A stretch of DNA of 37,660 nucleotides from Candidatus Zhuqueibacterota bacterium (lineage in GTDB: Bacteria; Zhuqueibacterota; Zhuqueibacteria; Residuimicrobiales; Residuimicrobiaceae): the NCBI GenBank assembly GCA_963169875.1, contig CAUJEL010000207.1, positions 1 to 37,660 on the forward strand, read 5' to 3'. Of this stretch, positions 30,272-37,660 are shown piece by piece; position 1 is the first letter of the stretch; each line of letters starts with the position of its first letter. The notes below the pieces were generated by a model. It was not told the DNA's origin and did no database searches. It saw nothing but the letters and a program-made list of their open reading frames with translations. Made by a program: the position numbers and the translations under genes.

Positions 30272-31186
30272 CTATTTCTTCGCTTCTTTCAGCCGCTGAA
30301 AATTTATTTCAAACACGGACAGGTTGGCATCATTTTTATCTTTTGCCTTGAGGAAGGCTTTTTCATAATTGATCAGCGCCAGTTCGTTCTGGCCGTTGCG
30401 TTCGTACGCTTCACCGAGGCTGTCGAAGCAGTTGGCCTCATCCGGGAACAAGCGGGCGTTAGCCTTTAAGAGAACGATGGCATCAGGCATTCGTTGTTTC
30501 AGCATCATGACATAGCCCATTTGATTCAGCGCAGCGGGCGCCGTGATTCCGAACTCTGTTCGCCACTTTTCGTCGCTCATGGATTCCAGAGACTCAATTG
30601 GGGCGGCGAGAATGTCCATGCTCAGCGCGACCAGGGAAAGAGGCCAGCCAGCGGTGATGTTGCGGATCATGGTGGTATATTCGGCTTTCGGGCTGATCAG
30701 GGCTTCGTTAACCATGACCGTTTCATACGCCCGGTCGAGCGCGCCAAAATAGGTGGCCAGGACGCAGCCGGTCGCGGAAAGTCCAGACAAATACAAGGAG
30801 GTTACGCCTTTTGCCTTGAGCAGCTCATCCAGATTTGTTTTGGTGAAGGCGCTGGGGTGGTGTTTGATCACTCGGGGATCGCTCTCCAGGATATTGACAG
30901 AGGCCGGGAATTCAAAGGCCGGGTCGCCGGGCGCCAGGGGCTGGCCGAGTTCGTGGTGATAGACCAGAATGACGGGATAGTCATGTTTTCTGAACACTCC
31001 GATGAGCTCATTGATCGCCTCCATGCCGGTTGCGACATCCTGCTGATCCATCATGGGTAGATAGGCGTTCTGAATATCGATGACGAGCAGGGCCGGTTTG
31101 AAGGGAGGGGCAGCCGGCTGACTCCAGAGTGGCGTAATAAAAATAACACATAACAGCAAGGCTACTGTGGCGCCTGTTGATTTCAT
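30272..31186 (-). CDS. exported isochorismatase-fold cysteine hydrolase fused to TPR repeats
   Basis: The 304-residue protein has a signal peptide (1-22, FITPLWSQ) and AAGGAG five bases ahead of the ATG. Residues 28-195 are an isochorismatase/nicotinamidase-like domain with the Asp-Lys-Cys triad: Asp37 in LLVIDIQN, Lys108 in VIKHHPSAF and Cys141 in LSATGCVLATY. The cis-peptide region SGLSATGC is intact, so activity on an amide or enol-ether bond is expected. Residues about 225-300 form two tetratricopeptide repeats (NQMGYVMMLKQRMPDAIVLL, CFDSLGEAYERNGQNELALI). The fusion and the export signal are unusual, since most family members are cytoplasmic single-domain enzymes. It is transcribed alone, in the same direction as the CHAT gene but separated by a terminator. 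Substrate unknown. Confidence 0.9.
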   Translation of the reverse strand: MKSTGATVALLLCVIFITPLWSQPAAPPFKPALLVIDIQNAYLPMMDQQDVATGMEAINELIGVFRKHDYPVILVYHHELGQPLAPGDPAFEFPASVNILESDPRVIKHHPSAFTKTNLDELLKAKGVTSLYLSGLSATGCVLATYFGALDRAYETVMVNEALISPKAEYTTMIRNITAGWPLSLVALSMDILAAPIESLESMSDEKWRTEFGITAPAALNQMGYVMMLKQRMPDAIVLLKANARLFPDEANCFDSLGEAYERNGQNELALINYEKAFLKAKDKNDANLSVFEINFQRLKEAKK

Positions 31187-31589
31187 ACAATCTCCTTCCC
31201 TTTGATGGTACTCTTTTTTTATCCATAATTAATACGCCCATCATCGCAAAAAGTTACCGGGATTAAATCGGCGATCGTTGCATGGAAGGCAGCGCCCGGG
31301 ACGGAGATAGAACCTGCGATCTCTGAATTGATCGGTCCGGAAAAACAGGCTAAAAAAGCACTTAAGTTTTTGTTTATTGGTTCGGGCTGGAAAATACTAG
31401 GGGCTAAAACGGGGTTAGTTTTCCAGAGTGAGTATCCATCGTCAAATTGAATCGTAGGCAAGGTGGGTATTGTCCCACCTTGCTCTCATGAAATCCTCAT
31501 GTAAGTTTTATATAAGGTATTACGGTCACTTCGTCCATGTTAATCTATGAAATGACCGGCTTTTTTCAAAACCTGCCGGAAAATTTTCC
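31187..31589. other. intergenic region with one perfect hairpin
   Basis: The only clear structure is GCAAGGTGGG (31458-31467) pairing with CCCACCTTGC (31474-31483) around TATTGT. There is no T tail, so a terminator is uncertain. An 80-codon minus frame (31219-31461) has no ribosome site or known motif and is left out. Confidence 0.5.
31458..31483. repeat. perfect 10-bp hairpin
   Basis: The arms are exact reverse complements with a 6-base loop. It stands about 105 bases past the stop of the Ycf48-like gene on minus. Confidence 0.6.
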
Positions 31590-33974
31590 TTATCTTAGCA
31601 GCAGCATTTTCCTGGAAGCTGAAAAGCCACTTGCTGAGAGTCTGATAATATAGACGCCCGACGGTGCTTGACAACCATTTGCATCATTTCCTGACCATAT
31701 TACTTTGTACTTCCCTGTCTGCGCAGAGCCATGATGCAGCCTCGCGACTTGCTCACCAAGTAGATTTATCACTTCTACTTCTACTTGACCAGGATGAGCG
31801 ATGCTAAACTCGATATTGGTTTTGCTGTTGAAGGGATTGGGATAGTTCTGCAGTAGGGCAAAATCGAGCGGATGAGTGCTTGCAGATGTATGCTGAGCGA
31901 CAGCGGTGACTTGGGGCGCCCACGCCAGGCCCTGCAAACTCGCAACTCCGGCAGATCCGACGGGCGTTCCTGCACCTGTTTTAAGATCGATTGTGATGAT
32001 GGGGCTATTGGTCGAGTACTTTAAACCATAAAGTGTTCCCGAAGGCGAAAAAGAGATTGATGGCATCAGTATATTGTCGCCAGTCGCACCGATTATGGTT
32101 GTTGACCCATTTGAAGGATCGATGGTCACGAGGAGGTCCTTATTCGTACCTGAAGCAGAAGTCGCCGAGGCGTAGAGTTGACCAGTGGTAGGATGAGTCG
32201 CAAGTCCGTAGTATTTCAACTGTGGATCTGAACCGATGAGGGCAGTTTCACCGGATGCCAGATTAATACGGTAGAGCTGTCCACTCACCGTTGCGCCATA
32301 GAGGGTGTCCGTCTTAAAGGTAAAAGCTCGCATATTGCCGACCGGGAGTGTTTGCAAAAGAACAGTTTTTCCGGTGGTAGCACTGATGCTGTAAAGCTCT
32401 GTCATTCCTGTAGTGGTATTTGTGCCGATCAATTCCTGGGATATTGGATTTATCACGATGCTTTGTACCGGTTTCGATACCAAAACGGATGAAACAAGCG
32501 TAGCTTTGGCTGTCACCGGATCAACGGAATAAATGTTTTTCGCGGCCGCAGCATAAAAAGTACCAGGCTGAACACGCTCGATGGCTATTCCTTCGCCTTG
32601 TAACAAGATGCGGTATCGGTGTGACGAAATTGAGTTGCTTATGACAATGATTGAATCGCTTGTGACTTCTCCGGTAATCGGGGTAAAGCAAACATTGATA
32701 TTAACCGTTTCCAAGGAATTTAAGGTTGTAGGTAGAGCAAGGGAATTGCATATCTTGAAACTTATAGTTGACAGAATCATATCCGAAATTATCAGGGGAT
32801 TTGTGCCATAATTGGTGATAGAGAGATTTTGCGGTTTGCTGCTCATACCGGCATGGGTTTGATTGAATTTCATGATGGTCACAGGATAGCAGCCGATGGT
32901 GGCGTCCTGGCCAATTCTCCATTTATAGATCACGGTGCTGTTTTGAGCACCAGCCCAACCAATATCCCGAGATACAAATGCAGGAGTCGTTCGCGCAATA
33001 TCATCGATCTTTGTCCAGCTGGCGCCTTGATCTAAAGTAAAAGCAGTGCCAGGATATTTTCCAACCAGATTGCCCCAGGTACCTCCACCCGCGAGCATAT
33101 ACCCGGCAGGCGTTCCGGGTAAATAGGCAGCCCAAATACCGCTGACTTGTGGTTCGGTTGCAGTCCTGTTCCATGTCCATCCGCCATCGAACGTATTTGC
33201 AATTCCATAAAAGTCCATACCTGCCCCCGCTGCAACCAATCCATTGAGAGAATCCTTAAAAGCTGGCCAGACATGCACACTGGCCGGCGACATAAATTCT
33301 GTTCTCGAAACAGACCAGGTTTTTCCGCGGTCCTTGCTTTTGAAGACTCGACCGCTTGATCCATAGCACCCGCCATAGATTACGGTGTTTCCAGCCGTAC
33401 AGTACATGTTAATGGATGCGTACTCTCCAGTCAGCAAGGGCACATTGCATGAATCTGGGATGCGTTGCCAGGTCGCACCTCCATCTAATGAAGTAAATAT
33501 TGAATTATAACCATTTTCCGGATCGAAAAGCGCAAAACCATCGTTCGCATCAAAAAAGTGGACAAAGGCGGGCCCTGTATTGGGGATTGGAATTCCATTT
33601 GTTTGCAATGTCCAAGTTTTTCCACCATCTGAGGTTTTATAGACCCCTGCTTTCTCAGACTGTCCCCATAATGCGGCTGCAACCCAGGCCGTGCTCTCAT
33701 CGATGGCGGAGATATTGCAGAGGAAAAAATTATCCGGGAGAGGGATTTGCCCGGACAGCCAATTTTCACCACCATCTACTGTTCGGCAAAACCAGGTACA
33801 GGGTGAAAACCCGCCACCCGTATTATCCATTCCACACGCCCATACTACATTTTCATTAATGGCGCTGATTCGATAAACGTTCTTTTTTGCGGGGAAATTA
33901 GACTGCTGCACGATCCACTGCGCAGACACAATTGAGCAAAAAATCGTTATTAGTAACAACGCTGTTTTTTTCAT
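31590..33974 (-). CDS. secreted Ycf48/BNR-repeat protein with ASH-like domain and sorting domain
   Basis: The 794-residue protein has a signal peptide (1-18) and AGGAGG four bases ahead of the ATG. Residues 20-360 carry Asp-box repeats as in Ycf48/sialidase propellers: TVDGGENWLSG, TSDGGKTWTLQ, SLDGGATWQRI, SKDRGKTWSVS and TFDGGWTWNRT. Residues about 365-465 form an ASH/choice-of-anchor-like domain (LSITNYGTNPLIISDM). Residues 470-700 form a second propeller-like part (YSVDPVTAKATLVSS, LYRINLASGETALIG). The last 80 residues are the FlgD/T9SS-type sorting domain (NYPNPFNSKTNIEF, PSGVYIIRLSASG). It is AT-richer than most genes of the window, which suggests more recent arrival or different selection. 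No enzymatic motif was recognised; binding or adhesion is likely. Confidence 0.87.
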   Translation of the reverse strand: MKKTALLLITIFCSIVSAQWIVQQSNFPAKKNVYRISAINENVVWACGMDNTGGGFSPCTWFCRTVDGGENWLSGQIPLPDNFFLCNISAIDESTAWVAAALWGQSEKAGVYKTSDGGKTWTLQTNGIPIPNTGPAFVHFFDANDGFALFDPENGYNSIFTSLDGGATWQRIPDSCNVPLLTGEYASINMYCTAGNTVIYGGCYGSSGRVFKSKDRGKTWSVSRTEFMSPASVHVWPAFKDSLNGLVAAGAGMDFYGIANTFDGGWTWNRTATEPQVSGIWAAYLPGTPAGYMLAGGGTWGNLVGKYPGTAFTLDQGASWTKIDDIARTTPAFVSRDIGWAGAQNSTVIYKWRIGQDATIGCYPVTIMKFNQTHAGMSSKPQNLSITNYGTNPLIISDMILSTISFKICNSLALPTTLNSLETVNINVCFTPITGEVTSDSIIVISNSISSHRYRILLQGEGIAIERVQPGTFYAAAAKNIYSVDPVTAKATLVSSVLVSKPVQSIVINPISQELIGTNTTTGMTELYSISATTGKTVLLQTLPVGNMRAFTFKTDTLYGATVSGQLYRINLASGETALIGSDPQLKYYGLATHPTTGQLYASATSASGTNKDLLVTIDPSNGSTTIIGATGDNILMPSISFSPSGTLYGLKYSTNSPIITIDLKTGAGTPVGSAGVASLQGLAWAPQVTAVAQHTSASTHPLDFALLQNYPNPFNSKTNIEFSIAHPGQVEVEVINLLGEQVARLHHGSAQTGKYKVIWSGNDANGCQAPSGVYIIRLSASGFSASRKMLLLR

Positions 33975-34386
33975 GCATCCTCCTGCCGGAACTACAAAGT
34001 GCGTTTCTTCAAAGCATGATTTGGATCGAACGTTGATGCACTTTAAAGCAAATGATGCAACGCAAACGTGATGCTTTAATTTCCGTTCCAGGCCAGCGCA
34101 GAAGAGGGCGATTCAGGAGAGATAGAAAAGAATTTATTGATTTTAATAATGCGCCTTAATTGGCATCCCCGAGAGGTTTATAAGAAATATAATCAAAGGT
34201 GCTAACCATGTCAAGTGAAAAGATAAAAATGGCACAGGTATTGTAATTACAATTTCACCATTGACCACTAGGGTGTCCTGTTGATGGAATGGTTTGATAC
34301 GGTGACATTCAGAAAGTTAGAAAAATGTTAATAATTGCCGTTATTGGACTTTATTAATAGACAAGTTTTACGATGCCGGGGAACTC
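33975..34386. other. intergenic region with one perfect 14-bp palindrome
   Basis: ATTGTAATTACAAT at 34240-34253 is self-complementary and could be an operator. Around 34000-34080 CATGATTTGGATC...GTGATGCTTTAA contains short inverted pieces in the promoter area of the Ycf48-like gene. No gene is seen. Confidence 0.45.
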
Positions 34387-34581
34387 TCAGTGTGGGAGGT
34401 TGCTTATCGATGCGATAGCGGAGCCGTAATGCGCGGGGAGGAGGTTTGATTCGGCAATTTGTCGCGCCAGGGTGGTTTTCCTGGTCTGCCTGGGCCCGGC
34501 GAGGATTTGCATGAATCGTCGCGGCTCCTTCAGCATCGCCTGAATCTGTTCAAGAACAGTTGAAATACAAAAAAGCCTCAC
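34387..34581 (-). pseudogene. N-terminal remnant of an AAA_14/DUF4143-type ATPase
   Basis: The 64-codon frame from GTG 34581 reads EQIQAMLKEPRRFMQILAG, then PRQTRKTTLARQIAES, then LPAHYGSA, the exact opening of AAA_14/DUF4143 ATPases (families of about 400 residues). It then loses the pattern and stops. In addition the Walker A motif has Arg where Gly is required (GPRQTRKTT against GPRQTGKTT). So the gene has lost its 3' seven-eighths and the remaining P-loop is damaged. The stretch up to the neighbouring genes contains no further part of the family. The twin palindromes directly upstream may be its old operator. Confidence 0.78.
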
Positions 34582-34624
34582 AATTTACTCGACTTGTTGA
34601 GTAAATTAACTCAATGTATTGAGT
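34582..34624. promoter_or_regulatory. twin palindromic operators 22 bp apart
   Basis: ACTCGACTTGTTGAGT (34587-34602) and ACTCAATGTATTGAGT (34609-34624) both read ACTC-N8-GAGT. Their centres are 22 bases apart, two helical turns, so two dimers would bind the same face. The first has perfect 9-base outer arms (34582-34590/34599-34607). They lie immediately ahead of the ATPase remnant's start. Confidence 0.65.
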
Positions 34625-35039
34625 AAAAACAAGGATTCTTAAACGGTTTATTAATACAAGGCACGAGACAGTAGATCTTTCAATACATCATATATGCTGG
34701 CAGTGAATTATTGGAAAAGTCGAAATCAACCGTTACTAACCCGAATTATTCACCGCCGAGAACGCGGAGAAACGCAGAGAAACGCAGAGAAAAGAAAAAC
34801 TATTAAATAGCATCAATAGCAACTTTTTGGACTGAGATGAAATTGAAAGCAAAACTTGTTATATCATCCCAGTAAAATCAGCTCAGCATACTCTGCGCGC
34901 TCTGCGGTTTAAAAATTGAAAAGGTTAGTTAGCTTATTTATGATCTGTTGTTTGAAAAAATTGAAATAATTGTATTATTCGTACAACTTTTGCATATACA
35001 TAAACCCTTCAGTGTCCCCAAATTGTAAAAAATCGCCAC
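34625..35039. other. intergenic region with a MITE-like element
   Basis: Apart from the inverted-repeat element at 34751-34914 I see no gene or promoter. The stretch is AT-rich. Confidence 0.5.
34751..34914. repeat. MITE-like inverted-repeat element
   Basis: The left end CACCGCCGAGAACGCGGAG followed by two AAACGCAGAG direct repeats is roughly the reverse complement of the right end CTCTGCGCGCTCTGCGGTTTA (34891-34911). The interior is AT-rich and non-coding. A shorter, degenerate relative lies at 30046-30159. Confidence 0.7.
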
Positions 35040-37148
35040 TCACTGCCTGATCTGCATCTGATCGAGCAGAAACGCGTACTGCAGCGCCAGGCGGTGGAAA
35101 CGTTTGAAACGCCCGGAGGCGCCGCCGTGGCCGCTCTCCATGTCAATGTCCATGATCAGCATATGGTCATCCGTCTTCAGATCGCGCAGTTTGGCCACCC
35201 ATTTGACGGGCTCGAAATACTGCACCTGGGAATCGTGCAAGCCGGTGGTCACGAGCATGGCCGGATAGGCCTGGCTGCTGACGTTATCATAGGGGGAGTA
35301 GGAGAGCATATAATCGTAATAGTCCTTGACGTTGGGATTACCCCATTCGTCGTATTCGGCGGTGGTCAGCGGGATGCTCTCATCCAGCATGGTGGTGACC
35401 ACATCGACCCAGGGCACGGCGGCGATCACGGTGTGAAAGAGACCCGGCCGCAGGTTGACGACCGCGCCCATTAACAGCCCGCCGGCGCTGCCGCCCAGGG
35501 CGGCGAGAAGCTCCGTTTTGGTGTAGCCTTCCTTGATCAGGAACTCAGCGCAATCGATGAAATCGTAAAAGGTGTTCTTCTTTTTCAGGAGCTTGCCATC
35601 CTCGTACCAGGCGCGACCCAGTTCCTGGCCGCCGCGGATGTGGGCAATGGCATAGATAAAACCGCGGTCGAGCAGACTGAGCCGGTCGGGGCTGAAAGTC
35701 GGATCCATGCTGGCGCCATAGGAGCCGTAGCCATAGAGGAGGCAGGGATTGCCGCCGTGTTTTTTCAGGCCTTTTTTATAGACAAGGGTCAGGGGAATGC
35801 GGACGCCATCGCGCGCCGGCGCGAAGAGGCGTTCGGTGAAATACTCCTGCGGATTGTAGCCGGCGACCACTTCATCCTGTTTGCGCAGCTGCCGCTCATG
35901 GCTGTGCAGGTCGTAATCATAGACCGACCAGGGCGTGGTGAGCGAGGTATAGCGGTAGCGCAGCACGGTGCGGTCGTATTCGGGATTGTCGGAGACATAT
36001 GCCACATAGGCCTGTTCGCCGAAATCGAGATCGTGGCTGGCGCCGCTGCTTTTTTCGATGATGCGGATGCGGCGCAGGGCGTTGGCGCGTTCGCTGACGA
36101 CGAGAAAATCCTTGAACGGCTCGATCGATTCCAGGAGCACATCCGGGCGATGGCCGATGACCTCCTGCCAGTGCTGCACACCGGTCTTGCCGGGCCGGGC
36201 CTGCATCAAACGAAAATTCTGCGCATCGAGATTGGTGACGATCAGGAAGCGATCGCCGTCATGATGGACGCTGTACTCGAGGCCGCGCTGGCGCGGTTGA
36301 AAGATGCGCCACGCGGCGTCCGGCGTGTCGGCATCGAGGTAGCGATATTCACTGGACAGGGTCTGCTCGCTGTTGATGAAGAGCCAGCGATCGGTCTTGG
36401 ATTTGTCCACGCTGACGTCGAAGGTGTTATCCGTTTCCGTATAGACGACAGCGTCGCCAGCCGGATCGCCCCCGAGGCGGTGTTTCCACACCTGAAAAGG
36501 ACGCAGCGTGCTGTCCTTGGCGACGTAAAAGAGAGTGTGGTTGTCATTGGCCCAGACGAAATTCGCGGAGGTGTTGGCGATTTTTTCCGCCGCCATTTCG
36601 CCGCTGCGGAGATTCTTGAAGCGCAGGGTATATTTGCGACGGCTGAGGGTGTCGATGCCAAAGGCCAGCCAGTGGTTGTCGGGACTCACGGAGAGACCGG
36701 CCACGGAATAGTATCCTTTGCCCGCCGCCATCTCGTTGACGTTGAGCATGACCTCTTCCGGATTATCCAGCGAGGCTTGTTTGCGGCAATAGATGGGATA
36801 CTCCTGACCCGTCTCGTAGCGCGTATAGTAATAATAGCCGTTTTTGAACCAGGGGACTGAGTCGTCGTTCTGTTTGATGCGGCCGGTCATCTCTTCATAG
36901 AGTGTTTCCTGCAGCTTTTCGGTGTGCTGCATCATGGCTTTGGAATAGGCGTTTTCCGCATGGAGATGGGCGAGCACCTCGGGATTATCCCGCTGATTGA
37001 TCCAGTAATAGGGATCGATCCGCGTCTGGCCGTGCAAAGTCAGGGGATGGTCGATTTTTTGCGGACGCGGGGGCAGCTGTTTGACAGACGGGCTGCATGC
37101 GGCCAGGATGAGGGTACTGAGGATCAGGAGACGCCAGCGTGATTGCAT
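35040..37148 (-). CDS. oligopeptidase B-like S9 peptidase, lipoprotein
   Basis: The 702-residue protein starts with a lipoprotein signal (RLLILSTLILAACS; lipid-bearing Cys18, Ser at +2), preceded by AAGGAGG four bases from the ATG. It has the prolyl-oligopeptidase architecture: an N-terminal segment (HGQTRIDPYYWINQRDNPEV), a seven-bladed propeller (about 95-425) and a C-terminal alpha/beta hydrolase domain. The catalytic triad is Ser554 in GGSAGG, Asp639 in GLHDSQV and His674 in SGHGGASG. Sequence blocks such as NPCLLYGYGSYGASMDP and AIAHIRGGQELGRAWYEDGK point to the oligopeptidase B (PtrB) branch, which cuts short peptides after Lys or Arg. The classical enzyme is cytoplasmic; this one should be anchored in the envelope. 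It is transcribed alone. Confidence 0.93.
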   Translation of the reverse strand: MQSRWRLLILSTLILAACSPSVKQLPPRPQKIDHPLTLHGQTRIDPYYWINQRDNPEVLAHLHAENAYSKAMMQHTEKLQETLYEEMTGRIKQNDDSVPWFKNGYYYYTRYETGQEYPIYCRKQASLDNPEEVMLNVNEMAAGKGYYSVAGLSVSPDNHWLAFGIDTLSRRKYTLRFKNLRSGEMAAEKIANTSANFVWANDNHTLFYVAKDSTLRPFQVWKHRLGGDPAGDAVVYTETDNTFDVSVDKSKTDRWLFINSEQTLSSEYRYLDADTPDAAWRIFQPRQRGLEYSVHHDGDRFLIVTNLDAQNFRLMQARPGKTGVQHWQEVIGHRPDVLLESIEPFKDFLVVSERANALRRIRIIEKSSGASHDLDFGEQAYVAYVSDNPEYDRTVLRYRYTSLTTPWSVYDYDLHSHERQLRKQDEVVAGYNPQEYFTERLFAPARDGVRIPLTLVYKKGLKKHGGNPCLLYGYGSYGASMDPTFSPDRLSLLDRGFIYAIAHIRGGQELGRAWYEDGKLLKKKNTFYDFIDCAEFLIKEGYTKTELLAALGGSAGGLLMGAVVNLRPGLFHTVIAAVPWVDVVTTMLDESIPLTTAEYDEWGNPNVKDYYDYMLSYSPYDNVSSQAYPAMLVTTGLHDSQVQYFEPVKWVAKLRDLKTDDHMLIMDIDMESGHGGASGRFKRFHRLALQYAFLLDQMQIRQ

Positions 37149-37370
37149 ATGTCCTCCTTGGATAGAGGTGAGGTGCAGGGATTGATGGTGAAAGTTTGGC
37201 GAATGAGAAACAGCGCTAAAGTAGACAATTGGAGGGAAAAAAGCAAAGAATTATGAAAGGGGGTGCGGGAAGGCGCAAAATGTCGAATAGTGCTAGCGAT
37301 TATCAGGGGGTGCGGGAAAAATGATTTACATAAAATTATGGAGACTGCCATTTTCTATAAAGCGTTCAGC
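37149..37370. other. intergenic stretch with a short direct repeat
   Basis: GGGGGTGCGGGAA occurs twice (about 37259-37271 and 37305-37317). A weak promoter for the oligopeptidase gene (TTGCTT-N17-TACTTT on minus) may lie near 37220-37250. Nothing else is seen. Confidence 0.4.
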
Positions 37371-37547
37371 TTATTTTTGAACTACCAACTTTTTCCGTTC
37401 TACAAAGTTGCCCGATTTAATTTCGTATATGTACACACCCGAGCTTAAACCATGAGCTGACAAGTCAAGGTTATGAACTCCTGCATTCTGAAATTCATGA
37501 AGTGTTTTTATTTTTTGCCCTAGGAGTCTGTCGGATTTGAGCTTATT
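37371..37547 (-). pseudogene. remnant of a sorting-domain protein (C-terminal end only)
   Basis: Reading left from 37547 gives a 58-codon frame ending at TAA 37371: LLGQKIKTLHEFQNAGVHN, LDLSAHGLSSGVYIYEIKSG and NFVERKKLVVQK. This is the second half of a FlgD/T9SS type A sorting domain. An in-frame TAA stands directly upstream (37548-37550), there is no start codon or ribosome site, and the PNPFN entry is missing. So it is the tail of a decayed gene, or the end of a gene frameshifted close to this point; the rest would lie to the right of the window. Confidence 0.75.
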
Positions 37548-37660
37548 TTAGGAGCAAATCTAATCGACTTGATTTTTTTCATACGTTAATGAGAATTCTA
37601 AAGATGATCAATTTCTTTTAACCAAGATCCACCTGTTCTTTGTCAATTTGCTCTCAAAAT

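Noticed and set aside
31219-31461. Minus-strand 80-codon frame between the isochorismatase-fold and Ycf48-like genes
   Set aside because: No ribosome site or motif. It overlaps the 5' flank of the isochorismatase-fold gene where its promoter is expected.

Overview
This 37.7 kb window looks like a chromosomal segment from a Gram-negative bacterium of the Fibrobacterota-Chlorobiota-Bacteroidota (FCB) superphylum. My best guess is a KSB1-, Calditrichota- or Zixibacteria-like lineage rather than a classical Bacteroidales. The signs are five long secreted proteins ending in a FlgD-like / type IX secretion (T9SS)-type C-terminal sorting domain (four with NYPNPFN-like motifs, one with a VVPNPY variant), a PorV/PorQ-family outer-membrane protein, a TonB-dependent receptor with an N-terminal carboxypeptidase-regulatory-like domain, and a CHAT protease with an ECF sigma factor nearby. 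No rRNA, tRNA, CRISPR array, intact IS or phage gene was recognised. Almost all genes are on the minus strand; only 811-1653 and the sigma/anti-sigma pair at 25.3-26.6 kb are on plus.

Layout. (1) 1-1.7 kb: a frameshifted DUF2188 gene remnant running off the left edge, then an unknown secreted, charged, Tyr/Gly-rich protein. (2) 1.8-10.3 kb: a four-gene minus-strand surface operon (duplicated-domain secreted protein, TonB-dependent receptor, large FN3/sorting-domain protein, PorV/PorQ protein) closed by an intrinsic terminator. (3) 10.5-14.9 kb: a tight operon of RpiR-type regulator, M20/PepT-like peptidase, exported cyanophycinase-family hydrolase and YfcC-type transporter. It has a sigma70 promoter and a palindromic operator directly upstream. 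(4) 15.2-17.4 kb: a multidomain CE2-like SGNH/GDSL esterase. (5) 17.7-21.0 kb: a SIR2-like protein coupled to a 102-residue unknown protein, then a class-C beta-lactamase-fold hydrolase. The last two transcription units share a recognisable promoter module. (6) 21.3-24.6 kb: an outer-membrane porin-like barrel and a secreted repeat protein. (7) 25.3-31.2 kb: ECF sigma factor and membrane anti-sigma factor on plus, converging on a secreted TPR-CHAT protease on minus with a six-copy 72-74 bp tandem repeat filling the gap. A secreted isochorismatase-fold/TPR fusion follows. (8) 31.6-37.5 kb: a Ycf48/BNR-type secreted protein, an AAA_14 ATPase remnant with twin palindromic operators, a lipoprotein oligopeptidase B, and the 3' remnant of another sorting-domain protein.

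How they fit together. Most of the window is cell-surface and peptide/carbohydrate scavenging machinery: receptor, PorV-like protein and secreted cargo; exported peptidases and esterases; and an amino-acid/peptide operon under an RpiR regulator. The most system-like novel candidates are the sigma/anti-sigma/repeat-array/CHAT region and the SIR2-102aa pair. Intergenic regions are rich in palindromic and dispersed repeats (two MITE-like copies, a 95-bp diverged pair, a REP-like cluster) and in gene remnants, so there has been considerable turnover between the surface loci.
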